A stretch of 64,000 bases of DNA from contig JAFGFU010000025.1 in assembly GCA_016930915.1 (NCBI GenBank), positions 62,001 through 126,000 of the forward strand. The letters are read 5' to 3'. This document shows positions 30,517 to 40,939 of this stretch, one piece after another (the stretch's first letter is position 1; each line of letters opens with the position of its first letter). A program made the position numbers and the translations under genes. The stretch comes from Campylobacterales bacterium (GTDB lineage Bacteria; Campylobacterota; Campylobacteria; Campylobacterales; Sulfurospirillaceae). The notes under the pieces are model-generated. The model searched no databases. It saw nothing but the letters and a program-made list of their open reading frames with translations, and had not been told where the DNA came from.

Positions 30517-31572
30517 ATGGAGAAAAAGATGTTAAGAAAAGTCGCCGTTTTAGCCGTAGTCGCTAGCTCTTTGGCATTTGCCAAACCAAACGTAGTCGTT
30601 TTAGCCACAGGTGGAACAATCGCAGGTTCTGGAGTTTCAAGTACACAATATGAAGGGTATCAAGCCGCAGTCACAGGCGTTGACAAATTATTGCAAGCCG
30701 TTCCTGAACTGAAAAATATCGCTAATCTTTCTGGAGAACAAGTTGCGCAAGTGGCAAGTCAAGACATATCGACTGATATTTGGCTAAAATTAGCAAAAAG
30801 AGTGAATAGTCTGTTAACACAAGATAATGTCGATGGCGTTGTTATCACCCATGGTACAAATACAATGGAAGAGACAGCTTATTTTCTCAATCTTGTCGTT
30901 AAAAGTAAAAAACCTGTGGTTATGGTAGGTGCTATGAGACCTGGTACTGCCATTAGCGCAGATGGTCCAATGAACCTCTATGATGCAGTTCTTACGGCTG
31001 GTTCAAAAGAGGCTGTTGGAAAGGGTGTCATGATAGTTTTAAATGATCGAATTATCGCTGCAAGAGATGTCCAAAAAACAGATTCAATTACCATTGATAC
31101 CTTTAAAGCGCCTATTTTTGGTTATCTTGGTCAAATTGTAGATGGTAAAGTTGTATTCTTTAAAAATCCTAGTAGCAAGCATACTTATGAATCAGAATTT
31201 GATATTACAAACATCAACACATTACCAAAGGTTGATATTAACTACGGTTATGCTCATGATTCAGGCACTGTCATTGATGCGTTGGTTGCAAGTGGAACAA
31301 AAGGAATCGTACACGCAGGTGCAGGTACCGCTTCTATGAGTGAGTTTATTTTACCATCTGTTGAAAAAGCGACTAAAAAAGGTGTTGCCATTGTTAGAAC
31401 GCCTAGAACATCTCTAGGTATGATTAGCCATAATATGGAAGTAGCTGATGACAAATATGGAACAATCGCAGGAGGAACACTGAGTACTCCAAAAGCAAGA
31501 GTTTTATTGATGTTAGGGCTTACCAAATCAAATGATCCTAAATATTTACAAGAATTATTCTTTAAATATTAA
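30517..31572 (+). CDS. Type II L-asparaginase (exported)
   Basis: Signal peptide; VVLATGGTIAGSG; VITHGTNTMEETAYFL. Confidence 0.93.
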   Translation: MEKKMLRKVAVLAVVASSLAFAKPNVVVLATGGTIAGSGVSSTQYEGYQAAVTGVDKLLQAVPELKNIANLSGEQVAQVASQDISTDIWLKLAKRVNSLLTQDNVDGVVITHGTNTMEETAYFLNLVVKSKKPVVMVGAMRPGTAISADGPMNLYDAVLTAGSKEAVGKGVMIVLNDRIIAARDVQKTDSITIDTFKAPIFGYLGQIVDGKVVFFKNPSSKHTYESEFDITNINTLPKVDINYGYAHDSGTVIDALVASGTKGIVHAGAGTASMSEFILPSVEKATKKGVAIVRTPRTSLGMISHNMEVADDKYGTIAGGTLSTPKARVLLMLGLTKSNDPKYLQELFFKY

Positions 31573-31578
31573 TGATAG

Positions 31579-31599
31579 ATGCGGACTTTTTGTCCGCAT
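31579..31599 (+). terminator. Hairpin downstream of asparaginase
   Basis: ATGCGGAC-TTTTT-GTCCGCAT, 8-bp perfect stem. Confidence 0.7.
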
Positions 31600-31624
31600 T
31601 CAATATATCTTATATGAGAGATGA

Positions 31625-33847
31625 ATGAACAAAATAGCTTTAGTCTTCGTTGCTTTATTTCTTTTTGTCAATACCGCATTTGCGTTAGATATAAAAAATG
31701 TTTTAATTATTAATTCTTATCATAAAGGGTATTACTGGAGTGATACCATTATTGATATTTTGCAAAAAAATCTTGAAAAAGAGAACTGCTATTTGCATGT
31801 TTTATATATGGATTCTAAACGGATTAACACTGAAAATTACTTAGATAGTTTAACCAAAAGCTATCAACTTCAGCTTGAAAAAAGAGAGTTTGACCTCATT
31901 GTGGCGGTCGATAATTTTGCCTATGATTTTGTATGCAAAAACTATGAAAAATTAAGATTAAATCAAAATATTTACTTTATTGGATTAGAAAAATCTCCAT
32001 CAGAAATAGCGCAAACGTACAATCTTATGCATAAGACTTCAGGGCTTATGGAAAAAAGACTCATTGTAGAAAATATTTTTTTTATTCAAGAAACCCTACC
32101 TCGCATTAAAAAAATATACATTGTCAATGATGAGAGTAAAAATGGCAATGACACCCATACCTTCATAGAAGAAGCTATGATGAGATTTAAAAATGAGATT
32201 GAATTTAAGTACATAAGGTCTTCTTCTTTAAGTGAACTTAAAAGCTTATTTCATACGTTTCGTGAAGATGAAGCGCTCTTTTTTGTACGATTTTATAATG
32301 ATAAAGAGGGAAACTTAGTTGACAATCTGCAATTAACCCTGTTTTTAAACGAATGCAAAATACCTGTTTTTGTCACGGATAATGAATTTATTGATTCTGT
32401 ATTTGGAGGGTACATTTTACATGTAGAGAAAATGGCGCATCAAGCGTCTATGGAAATCAACACTATCTTAAAATCGTATACGTTTCATCCACAAATCAAT
32501 ACATACACTCTTTTTGAGAAAGTCATCAATTATAAAAAACTAGAGTCCTTTCAAAAACAGTCCACCATTTTTCTCTCCACTACAACAAAACTAATCAACT
32601 CACCTGAAAATTTTTTCGACAAATACAAACTGTTCATTAACATCGTCTTTATTCTTTCGCCTTTTTTGCTCATTTTAATTATTGGACTGATTTATAATAT
32701 CTATGTTCGTATCAAAAAAACACATCTCTTAGAGCAGAGAATGGAATTTGATAAAATTTTGCTTGAATCCCTAGACCATCCCATTGTTTGGTACAATGAA
32801 AATGGTTTTATTGTGGAGAGCAATCAAAATTTTGAAAGATTTTTAGAGTTATCCTTTGAAAACGCACCCCACATCCAACTCAAAACTCTCATTGAAAATA
32901 ACACGATTAATGTTTTAATGAAACACTTATTTGAACACACCAGAAAAAACTTTTCTGCACTTGAAATTGATCTTACATGTAAAGAAAATCACAAAAAGCA
33001 TACCTTTATCATCAAAAATCCTGAATACGCACAAAATACCTATAATTTAAAAGGCAATGTTGCTATTTTTCTTGATATAACAGACATACGTCACGCTATG
33101 CAAAAACAAAGGAAACAGCAAGAGTTTATTATTCAACAATCAAAGCTTGCTGAAATAGGTGAAATCTTAAGTTCCATAGCCCACCAATGGAAAACACCCC
33201 TCATTGAAATTTCAGCGATTGTTCAAGAGTATTTTTATGTACAACACAGACTCCTAGAAGAAGAACACGCTGCGTATCAAAATGATGTGATGACTCAAAT
33301 TAAGTATATGACCGATACCATTGATGATTTTCAAACATTCCTCAAACCTTCGAATGAAAAAATTACTTTTAATATTCAAGAATCCATTGAAAAAATCCTC
33401 TCCATTGTCGATCATACCATTCGTTATAACCACATTGAAATTCATATGGATATAGAAAAAAACTCCAATTTATGTATTTACGGGTATAAAAATGAGTTTA
33501 TGCAAAGTCTTTTAAATATTATCAATAATGCGAAAGAGCAGATTTTAAAAGAAAAAGAGAACACTAAAACTTTAAAAGGGATGATTAACATAACCATTTC
33601 TAATCAAAATAACCATCTCATTCTCACTATTGAAGACAATGGAGGAGGAGTATCTCAACCTAACATTGAAGATATTTTCAACCCCTATGTCACCACAAAA
33701 TCAAACGGTTTAGGCATAGGTTTATATATGAGCAAAATGATTATAGAAGATAAGATGCATGGCAAAATAAGCGTTGAAAATTCACGCTTTGGGGCAAAAT
33801 TTACGATTCAATTAAAGGTATGTCATTATGAAAATTCTCGTGCTTGA
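31625..33847 (+). CDS. Sensor histidine kinase with periplasmic ABC-substrate-binding-like domain
   Basis: NVLIINSYHKGYYWSDTIIDIL N-terminal domain; SIAHQWKTPLIEISAIV; LTIEDNGGGVSQPNIEDIFNPYVTTKSNGLGIGLYMSKMI. Confidence 0.88.
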   Translation: MNKIALVFVALFLFVNTAFALDIKNVLIINSYHKGYYWSDTIIDILQKNLEKENCYLHVLYMDSKRINTENYLDSLTKSYQLQLEKREFDLIVAVDNFAYDFVCKNYEKLRLNQNIYFIGLEKSPSEIAQTYNLMHKTSGLMEKRLIVENIFFIQETLPRIKKIYIVNDESKNGNDTHTFIEEAMMRFKNEIEFKYIRSSSLSELKSLFHTFREDEALFFVRFYNDKEGNLVDNLQLTLFLNECKIPVFVTDNEFIDSVFGGYILHVEKMAHQASMEINTILKSYTFHPQINTYTLFEKVINYKKLESFQKQSTIFLSTTTKLINSPENFFDKYKLFINIVFILSPFLLILIIGLIYNIYVRIKKTHLLEQRMEFDKILLESLDHPIVWYNENGFIVESNQNFERFLELSFENAPHIQLKTLIENNTINVLMKHLFEHTRKNFSALEIDLTCKENHKKHTFIIKNPEYAQNTYNLKGNVAIFLDITDIRHAMQKQRKQQEFIIQQSKLAEIGEILSSIAHQWKTPLIEISAIVQEYFYVQHRLLEEEHAAYQNDVMTQIKYMTDTIDDFQTFLKPSNEKITFNIQESIEKILSIVDHTIRYNHIEIHMDIEKNSNLCIYGYKNEFMQSLLNIINNAKEQILKEKENTKTLKGMINITISNQNNHLILTIEDNGGGVSQPNIEDIFNPYVTTKSNGLGIGLYMSKMIIEDKMHGKISVENSRFGAKFTIQLKVCHYENSRA

Positions 33848-34472
33848 AGACAACGTAAGACTCTTGCGTACCATCAAAATAGGACTTGAAAATGAAAACT
33901 TCAAAGTCGATACCTTTACAGATGGCGAAGAAGCTCTTAGCGCTTTAACCAATGGGTATTCGTGTTTTATTTTTGATATTAATGTTCCCTCTTTAAGTGG
34001 TTTGGATGTTTTAGAATATTTACGCATCAACTATAAAGATACGCCAGTCATTATGATTAGTTCGGATGTTGGCTTGGAGAAAATCAAAAAATCGTATGAG
34101 TTTGGCTGTAATGACTATATCAAAAAACCATTTTTCGTATATGAATTGGTGCAAAAAATAAAAAATCTTTGTAAAAATGAAACACAAATTATTTCGCTCG
34201 GAGAAGAATTTACGTTTGATTGTCAAAACCACATTTTATTGCATCAAACGACAGAAATTAAACTATCAAAACAAGAGATACTTTTTCTTGAATTATTAAG
34301 CAAAAAACGCAACAAAACATACTCTTATTACGAGATTGAAGAGTATGTCTGGGAAGGAAAGTCAACAACAGAGGGAAATATTCGAGCTTTAGTTAAAAGA
34401 CTACGCCTTAAAATTCCTCCTAAATCTATTCAAGTGATTAAAGGTGTTGGATATTCCCTTACCTGCCTATAG
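33828..34472 (+). CDS. OmpR-type response regulator
   Basis: MKILVLEDNVRLLRTIKIGL; FIFDINVPSLSGLDVLEYLR; C-terminal winged helix. Confidence 0.9.
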   Translation: MKILVLEDNVRLLRTIKIGLENENFKVDTFTDGEEALSALTNGYSCFIFDINVPSLSGLDVLEYLRINYKDTPVIMISSDVGLEKIKKSYEFGCNDYIKKPFFVYELVQKIKNLCKNETQIISLGEEFTFDCQNHILLHQTTEIKLSKQEILFLELLSKKRNKTYSYYEIEEYVWEGKSTTEGNIRALVKRLRLKIPPKSIQVIKGVGYSLTCL

Positions 34473-34484
34473 AAGTCTATCCCC

Positions 34485-35570
34485 TTAGAGACTGTTTTTT
34501 ACCAATTCTTCGATAATAACCGTAGCATAAGAGCCTTTTGGCAGTGAAAAATGCATCTCAAACCATGCCTCTTCTTCTTTATAAACGCCTTCAACCTCTT
34601 CTGCAAAACTCCATGCAAAACGACGACTGCCATTGAGTTTTTCTAAAAAAGGCTCACACTCTTTAAACATCTCTTGCTCAATCACACCCGCTTCATACTC
34701 AGCTTTAATGTTTTTACCACCCATCAACCACCCTGCGATGCTAATGCCTCGCTCTAAAAAGCGGGGAAGTTCTTCGTCCACATTTTCACACACAAAGGCT
34801 TTTCCCGCTGGGTAGTGGTGCAAGACATCGCCATGCATCATTTTAAAGAATTGGGGTTGTTTTTTAAGATTTTCTACTATTTCTTTAGGTAAATTAGTCG
34901 AGCGTACGCCATCACTCACATTAAACTCTTCAATCAAGCGACTGATTTCAATGCGCTTAGAGAGCCAATTGTTAAACAAATAGCTTTGATACGCATTAAT
35001 AAAAAACTCTTTCATCTTAGGGTTTCGCTCTTTTCTGCTTCCCTCTAAAATGGCTTTGCCTTTAAGGTAATTATCGCCATCAATGCCAAAACGCTGGTAG
35101 CCAAAGAAGTTTGGAAAGCCCTCTTTGGCAATTTTTTTAAGCCCATCTTGAAGTTTTTTCGCATCAATGTGGCTGACTTTTTTAAGGCGTACAAAAAAGC
35201 GGTTGCCTTTTAAGTGCCCTGTACGAATTTTATTGTTATGGTACGTGGTATCTAAAATCTTAATTTTTTCATGGAAAAAATTCGCTAGTTTTGGCTCAAA
35301 ATTTTTATGCAATGAAATGTACTGAGTCGTCATTCCATCTTTATCTTTAAGCCCTGCATACCCAAAATCACGTACTTTACAGCCTGTCACTTCACTTAAG
35401 TATTGCAACATATCCCATGTCGTGAGGTCTTTTTTTCTTACATGTAAAACCAAATGCTCGCCCTCACCACTAAAGGGATAAAGGGGAATTTCACTCACCA
35501 CAAAGTCACTGCTGTTTTTGGTGAATGTAGCATTTATGGGTGAATGGGTGAGAAAGAATTGTCGTATCAT
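34485..35570 (-). CDS. truD: tRNA pseudouridine(13) synthase
   Basis: DFGYAGLKDKDGMTTQYISL; NFFGYQRFG; NAYQSYLFNNWLSKR. Confidence 0.92.
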   Translation of the reverse strand: MIRQFFLTHSPINATFTKNSSDFVVSEIPLYPFSGEGEHLVLHVRKKDLTTWDMLQYLSEVTGCKVRDFGYAGLKDKDGMTTQYISLHKNFEPKLANFFHEKIKILDTTYHNNKIRTGHLKGNRFFVRLKKVSHIDAKKLQDGLKKIAKEGFPNFFGYQRFGIDGDNYLKGKAILEGSRKERNPKMKEFFINAYQSYLFNNWLSKRIEISRLIEEFNVSDGVRSTNLPKEIVENLKKQPQFFKMMHGDVLHHYPAGKAFVCENVDEELPRFLERGISIAGWLMGGKNIKAEYEAGVIEQEMFKECEPFLEKLNGSRRFAWSFAEEVEGVYKEEEAWFEMHFSLPKGSYATVIIEELVKNSL

Positions 35571-35587
35571 TGTGTTCCTTAAAATGG

Positions 35588-36412
35588 TTAAAAATGGTGT
35601 TCTTTGCACACACATCGGTAGCGTTTTCGTGCTACGTTTCCGATGATGTTAATTTTCGTTCGTGTCTGCTGTGCAATGCGTAAAATGCACTGTTTATGAC
35701 GGGGATTAAAACTAAAAAGCATTTCATACTCTTCTCCGCTACACAAAAGCCGTTTGGGAAGTTTTTTCTTTACATGTAAACCCACATTGCCACTCTCTTT
35801 TAAAAGGCGTGAGAGGTCTTTGGAGAGTCCATCGGAGATGTCCATGCCTGAACTTAAGTATTTGGCACTTTTGTAAACAAAATTTGCTTTCAATGTTGGT
35901 CTTATAAACCGTGTTTTTTTTGAAAGAGAACCGCCTCGAAGCAGGCGAGTGAGTCCCTTATACGAATGCCCCAGTTTTCCCGTGTATGCTACTAAATCAC
36001 CCACTTTGGCATTTTTTCGTTCTAAAGCTTTACCTTGAAGCGTGGAGACAATTGTAATGGAAATCATCATTTTTTCGCCTGCGGTGGTATCGCCTCCAAT
36101 AATTTCAACACCGTAACGCTTTGCCATAGCTTCAAAACCACGTGCAAGCTCTGTAAGTTGTGCGTGGCTAAACTGTTTGGGAAGCACCACACCAATGAGT
36201 GCGTAGCACGGTTTTGCATTCATGGCAATGGCATCGGAGAGGTTCACTAACATACTTTTTTGTGCAATTTGCTCTAGGCTCATCCATGAGCGTTTAAAAT
36301 GAATATCCTCACAAAACAAGTCTTTTGAGTAGACATAATTTCCCACAACAGCCCCATCATCGCCAATGTGTTTGCTTCCAAAATGGGAGATAAAAAACGC
36401 CTCTTTTGACAT
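35588..36412 (-). CDS. thiL: Thiamine-phosphate kinase
   Basis: GDDGAVVG, HFKRSWMSLEQIAQKSMLVNLSDAIAMNAKP, GGDTTAGEKMMISIT, SSGMDISDGLSKDL. Confidence 0.9.
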   Translation of the reverse strand: MSKEAFFISHFGSKHIGDDGAVVGNYVYSKDLFCEDIHFKRSWMSLEQIAQKSMLVNLSDAIAMNAKPCYALIGVVLPKQFSHAQLTELARGFEAMAKRYGVEIIGGDTTAGEKMMISITIVSTLQGKALERKNAKVGDLVAYTGKLGHSYKGLTRLLRGGSLSKKTRFIRPTLKANFVYKSAKYLSSGMDISDGLSKDLSRLLKESGNVGLHVKKKLPKRLLCSGEEYEMLFSFNPRHKQCILRIAQQTRTKINIIGNVARKRYRCVCKEHHF

Positions 36413-36589
36413 TTGTCCTCTTTGATACAATGCGTATAGAATGAGCGTTGATTGTATAATGTTATGCATTAAGAAGCCATTAGACTTATTTTAAGGGAAA
36501 AATCATTCTCAAATTAGCTTTCATGTAACAGATTCTTGCAAGTAATCTTGCGCTAAGATAGATAAACACATCTAAAAGGAGTCCTAAAA

Positions 36590-37261
36590 ATGGAGTGTAA
36601 GCTCGAACTTAGCGTCTTTCGCTTTGACGCTAAAACGGATTTTTTACCCTACTATAAAAAACATTTTATCACGATAGATAAAAACCAAAACGTGCGTGAA
36701 CTCTTAGCGTTAATTCAAGAACAAGATGGTAGTTTTGACTACGCAAAAGATGAATTTTCTGCTTTAAAAATTAATGGCAAAGCGCTTTTTAGTGATGCGG
36801 TTTTGGATGGCATTGTAGAGCGTTTTGGCAAAACATTAAGCCTAGAGCCACTCAGTACCAAGCGTGTTGTAAAAGATTTAATCATTAATACCGATGATTT
36901 TTACCAAAAATTTGACCTACTTGATGCCTTCGTGGATGCAAAAGATAAACCACTTTTTCAAAGCTATATCATCTACCACTACGCTTCTAGTGTCCTTGAT
37001 TTTGTGGAAGATTTTCAAGGCGATGCCCTCTTTGCTTTTGCCTACGATATGATTCAAAAACACCCTAAACAAAAACATCACATTCTTCAAATAATTGCGC
37101 ATGAGCACACAGGTATCTTTTTACATGTAAAGCTGTGCAATAAAATTTACCCCTGTGGTGCAGAAGTGGAGCAAAAAATCATTGCACTGAAAAATGAGAT
37201 TTTAGCGCTTCGGCCTTCTGCTTTTGTTGAAAAACTTTCGCACGCTATTACTCTTTTGTAA
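36590..37261 (+). CDS. DUF5644-like Campylobacterota protein (partner of the HdrB-like ORF)
   Basis: VFRFDAKTDFLPYYKKHFITIDKNQNVRELLALIQEQDGSFDY; adjacent to HdrB-like ORF. Confidence 0.5.
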   Translation: MECKLELSVFRFDAKTDFLPYYKKHFITIDKNQNVRELLALIQEQDGSFDYAKDEFSALKINGKALFSDAVLDGIVERFGKTLSLEPLSTKRVVKDLIINTDDFYQKFDLLDAFVDAKDKPLFQSYIIYHYASSVLDFVEDFQGDALFAFAYDMIQKHPKQKHHILQIIAHEHTGIFLHVKLCNKIYPCGAEVEQKIIALKNEILALRPSAFVEKLSHAITLL

Positions 37262-37264
37262 GGA

Positions 37265-38116
37265 ATGTCTATGAAACCCTATTTTCTTTTTGAATCCCTC
37301 ATTGAACATGAAAAAACAGCCCCTATGCTTTTGGCTACTCGTAAACTTGTCGAATATTTAAACCTAGATGCCATCCCTTTTACAGATGCAAAAGCCGATG
37401 TTGGTAGTGAATTTATAGGACTTGATAAACTCAAATTTTTAGAACATTACGCTTACAATATAACACGTGCTAGCCATGAAAAGCGAGATATTCTCTGTAG
37501 TGAGCAGAGCTCTTTTATTTCCCATGCGTACACAAAAGAACTCCTCTTAAACGATGAAACCCTCTACGCAGTGATTGAGAAGCAATTGCACACAAAAAAT
37601 ATTTCACTCAATCTTGAGAGTAATGTGGTGTGCCTAGAGCAGGTTTTAGTCGAAGACGTAGGCATTGAAACACTTAAACATCACATAAAACATCCTCTAA
37701 GCAACTTCCAAACGGCTCTGTTTTTAGGAACCCATGCATGTCGTGCACGAAAATACCGCAAAGAAACGCTCCTAACCCAATTACTTACGACACTGAAACT
37801 CAAATCCGTCCCCCATGCAAGCATGTATGAAAGCGATGGGTATGAGGTATTAAAGGTATCATCGCTTCTTTCCAAACAACTCGCTTCACGAGCCATGCTT
37901 GATATGTTTGACAATGCCGCAGATTTTGTGCTCATAAACGATGCGAGAAGTTTTGTTATGTTGGATTTTTATCAGCAAGAACTTGAAAACGTTGCAGGTC
38001 GTGAGATTAATCTTCCTATTTTAAGCTTACCACAACTCCTTTTGCTGGCTTTTGGTATGCACGATAAAAAAAGTATTGGCTTAGCCCAACACAAAGTCCC
38101 CATCACCCTCATTTAG
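37265..38116 (+). CDS. HdrB/CCG-like protein with few of the expected cysteines
   Basis: Overall pattern (FLGTHACRARKYRKE, ...LPILSLPQLLLLAFGM) resembles a CCG-domain protein; family call tentative. Confidence 0.4.
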   Translation: MSMKPYFLFESLIEHEKTAPMLLATRKLVEYLNLDAIPFTDAKADVGSEFIGLDKLKFLEHYAYNITRASHEKRDILCSEQSSFISHAYTKELLLNDETLYAVIEKQLHTKNISLNLESNVVCLEQVLVEDVGIETLKHHIKHPLSNFQTALFLGTHACRARKYRKETLLTQLLTTLKLKSVPHASMYESDGYEVLKVSSLLSKQLASRAMLDMFDNAADFVLINDARSFVMLDFYQQELENVAGREINLPILSLPQLLLLAFGMHDKKSIGLAQHKVPITLI

Positions 38117-38124
38117 TTACATGT

Positions 38125-38149
38125 AAGAAGCAGAAATACGCTGCTTCTT
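38125..38149 (+). terminator. Hairpin overlapping a TTACATGTAA copy
   Basis: AAGAAGCAG-AAATACG-CTGCTTCTT, 9-bp stem followed by AAAGTTTT; overlaps motif 38117-38126. Confidence 0.65.
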
Positions 38150-38242
38150 AAAGTTTTATAAATCAGAGTGATTTCATCTTATTTTTTATCTCCTTTTGCG
38201 TGACTTTTTTGTATCATTCTAAAAATTTAAAAAGGAGTTAAA

Positions 38243-38635
38243 ATGCCAAAAATCAATCGTTATGTTGATATTGACACCGTTGAGAGAGAAGCGAAAAAGG
38301 ATTATATCGATAGACACTCTCCGTTCATCGCCTGTGAGCCCACAGCAAAGCAAAATGAGCCATTTAAAGTAACCGTTAAAGTAGGTAATGCTTATTCACA
38401 CCCTGATGATTTTGACCACTACATCGCCAATGTACAACTTTACAATGGTGAAACCTTGCTCGCTAGAGCTGATTTTGTCTCAGGAACGCTTGGCGGTCAA
38501 GATAAAAAAGGACAAGCGGAAGTTACATTTACCATCATCCCAACAGGAAAAAAACTCAACCTTGTAGCACACAGTTACTGCACCAAACACGGTGTTTGGG
38601 AAAGTGAGCCAGTTGAGGTAAGCGTAGCAGAATAA
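38243..38635 (+). CDS. Superoxide reductase-like (class II, neelaredoxin type) protein
   Basis: HPDDFDHYIANVQLY and SYCTKHGVWES resemble SOR iron-site His/Cys motifs. Confidence 0.75.
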   Translation: MPKINRYVDIDTVEREAKKDYIDRHSPFIACEPTAKQNEPFKVTVKVGNAYSHPDDFDHYIANVQLYNGETLLARADFVSGTLGGQDKKGQAEVTFTIIPTGKKLNLVAHSYCTKHGVWESEPVEVSVAE

Positions 38636-38646
38636 AAAGCATACCC

Positions 38647-39477
38647 TTAATGGGCACCTTTTAAAAAATGCTCCAAATTTGTTTCTAAATGCGTGATATG
38701 GTGTGAGAGTAAAAATTTCTCCTCTTTTTTGGTGAGTTCATTTTTATCGCCCACACTGTATCCACCACTAAGCCCCATTGTAATTTCATTGGCGACCATT
38801 CGAAACGTATCACGATCAAAATCAAGCCCTAAAAAAAGATAGGCTTTGTTTTCACGGTACGTCTTTAAAAAAACAGGAATAGCATACCCACCCATCGCTT
38901 CGGTGAGCCAATCCACAAAATCTGCATCCGAGATAATAAAATTTTTCTCAGGCACCACGCACCCTAAAGGTTTAAAAAGAATGGGTAACATAGAGTTTAA
39001 AAGCTCTTTTTCAATGCGTTCGTAACGCCTCTCCTGAGCGTGGTACATGGAAACGATAAAACGCTCATACCCACCCATAATCCGACTCACCCCTGTCACT
39101 AAAAAGTGGTCGGTATCGGCGTAGAGTTTCAACAAAGAATCATCCAAATTGACATCCACAACATAGCGAGGCATAAGGCTTTTAAGCCACACATACGCCT
39201 CTGGAACGGCATAAGGTTTGGAGGTAAAAATATGGTTTGTCATCCCTTCAATGTACGCTCGTCCTTTACGTTGTTCCAAACTCATCGCCGCACGAGAATA
39301 CTCATACATCAGCCGTGGCGACATCGCACGTCCGCCATTGAGTGCCAAAATCATGGAATCGCTATCATACGGGATTTGCATGCCCTCTTCATCTTGAGTC
39401 TGTTTAAAGACTCCCATCCCAATAAAAGGAACCAGCACGCCCTCACGTATGTGTTGCTCTAATTCAGCTCTCTTCAC
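38647..39477 (-). CDS. SIR2-like-fold hypothetical protein linked to nifA
   Basis: N-terminal LVPFIGMGVFK resembles SIR2-like start; overlaps the nifA-like ORF. Confidence 0.45.
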   Translation of the reverse strand: MKRAELEQHIREGVLVPFIGMGVFKQTQDEEGMQIPYDSDSMILALNGGRAMSPRLMYEYSRAAMSLEQRKGRAYIEGMTNHIFTSKPYAVPEAYVWLKSLMPRYVVDVNLDDSLLKLYADTDHFLVTGVSRIMGGYERFIVSMYHAQERRYERIEKELLNSMLPILFKPLGCVVPEKNFIISDADFVDWLTEAMGGYAIPVFLKTYRENKAYLFLGLDFDRDTFRMVANEITMGLSGGYSVGDKNELTKKEEKFLLSHHITHLETNLEHFLKGAH

Positions 39478-40876
39478 TGTATATCCTTCTTTGGCACATC
39501 AATTTTTGATTAAATGCTGGTAAAAGCAGTAACATTTCATCCGCACTAATGCCCTCTTCACTTCCCATCAGCACAATGCGCTCAACCGTATTTTCAAGCT
39601 CACGCACGTTTCCAGGCCATGTGTATTGGCATAAAATCTCCATCGCTTCATCGGTGATAAGCACCTTTTTTTTATGGTTACTCATAGACTTTTGCAAAAA
39701 GAAATTGACCAATAGCGCTATGTCATCGCCTCGTTCACGAAGCGGCGGCAAGTCAATGGGAATGACATTTAAACGGTAGTACAAATCCTCTCGAAAGGTG
39801 CCATTTTTAACCATCTCTTCAAGGTTGCGATTGGTGGCTGCCACCAAACGGACATTGACTTTAATGGTCTTACTTCCACCCACCCGCTCAAACTCTCGCT
39901 CTTGTAAAACACGCAAGAGTTTGACTTGCGCTGAAGCGGAGATGTCACCAATTTCATCTAAAAAAAGTGTGCCACCATCAGCAAGTTCAAAGCGCCCTTT
40001 GCGTGCCTCTTTGGCATCGGTAAAGGCTCCTTTTTCATGCCCAAAAAGCTCACTCTCAATGAGACTATCGGTAATAGCGGCACAATTGAGTTTTACAAAC
40101 GGCTCATCTTTGCGTTTGGAGCGTTTATGAATGGCAGCCGCCACCAGCTCCTTACCTGTTCCTGTTTCACCTCGTACCAAAACGCTCACATTACTGCCTG
40201 CAATGCGCTCTACCACGTTATATACCTGCTTCATTTTAGGATTCTCTCCAATGATGTCACCAAAATTGTGCACCTTAGAGTCCCACTCCATTTTGTAGTA
40301 GAGTTTGAGCTCTTTTAAACGCTCTTTTTCTTTAAGATTAATGTCGTGAGAGCGTATGGACTGCGCAAAAATAGAGCTTAAAATGGTTAACACACGCACC
40401 GTACTTTCAAAGCCAATAGCGGTGGTTTTACTCATACTTGCGCCCAAAACCCCAATGACCTCTTGGTCAACCAGCATGGGAACGGCAATGTACGAGAGTG
40501 CGTTTTTATCACGATTGCCTGATTTGTTTAAAAACAGCATGTCACTGTGCAAATTTTCAACAATCACAGGCTCTTTGCTTTGTGCCGCAAAGCCTGTAAC
40601 ACCTTCGCCTAGTGTGTATGTAGCAAGCTCTTTTTGATGTTTACTAAAGTCAATACAGGCGTATACTGTTAAAAGAGTGTCATCCTGCAACGTGTGAATG
40701 ACACATTTTTCCAACTGAAGCCTATTTTTTAAAATATGTAAGGCTTTTTCAAGCGATGCGACCAAATCTAATGAGTTTGAGACAACGGTTGCTGTTTCAT
40801 AAAGTGTCATCAGTTCTTTTGTTGTGAGGCAATCCCCACATTTGCCCTCATACGGAACCATTTTGCACTCCTTCAT
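39464..40876 (-). CDS. nifA: Sigma54-dependent NifA-type activator (GAF-AAA-HTH)
   Basis: GETGTGKELVAAAIHKRS, GAFTDAKEARKGRFELADGGTLFLDEIGD; GAF N-terminus; NifT gene directly upstream. Confidence 0.85.
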   Translation of the reverse strand: MKECKMVPYEGKCGDCLTTKELMTLYETATVVSNSLDLVASLEKALHILKNRLQLEKCVIHTLQDDTLLTVYACIDFSKHQKELATYTLGEGVTGFAAQSKEPVIVENLHSDMLFLNKSGNRDKNALSYIAVPMLVDQEVIGVLGASMSKTTAIGFESTVRVLTILSSIFAQSIRSHDINLKEKERLKELKLYYKMEWDSKVHNFGDIIGENPKMKQVYNVVERIAGSNVSVLVRGETGTGKELVAAAIHKRSKRKDEPFVKLNCAAITDSLIESELFGHEKGAFTDAKEARKGRFELADGGTLFLDEIGDISASAQVKLLRVLQEREFERVGGSKTIKVNVRLVAATNRNLEEMVKNGTFREDLYYRLNVIPIDLPPLRERGDDIALLVNFFLQKSMSNHKKKVLITDEAMEILCQYTWPGNVRELENTVERIVLMGSEEGISADEMLLLLPAFNQKLMCQRRIYSEES

Positions 40877-40939
40877 CGCTTTATGCTAAAAATTATAGTT
40901 AAAATTGAATAATTAATATACAAATTTTATGTTCACATT

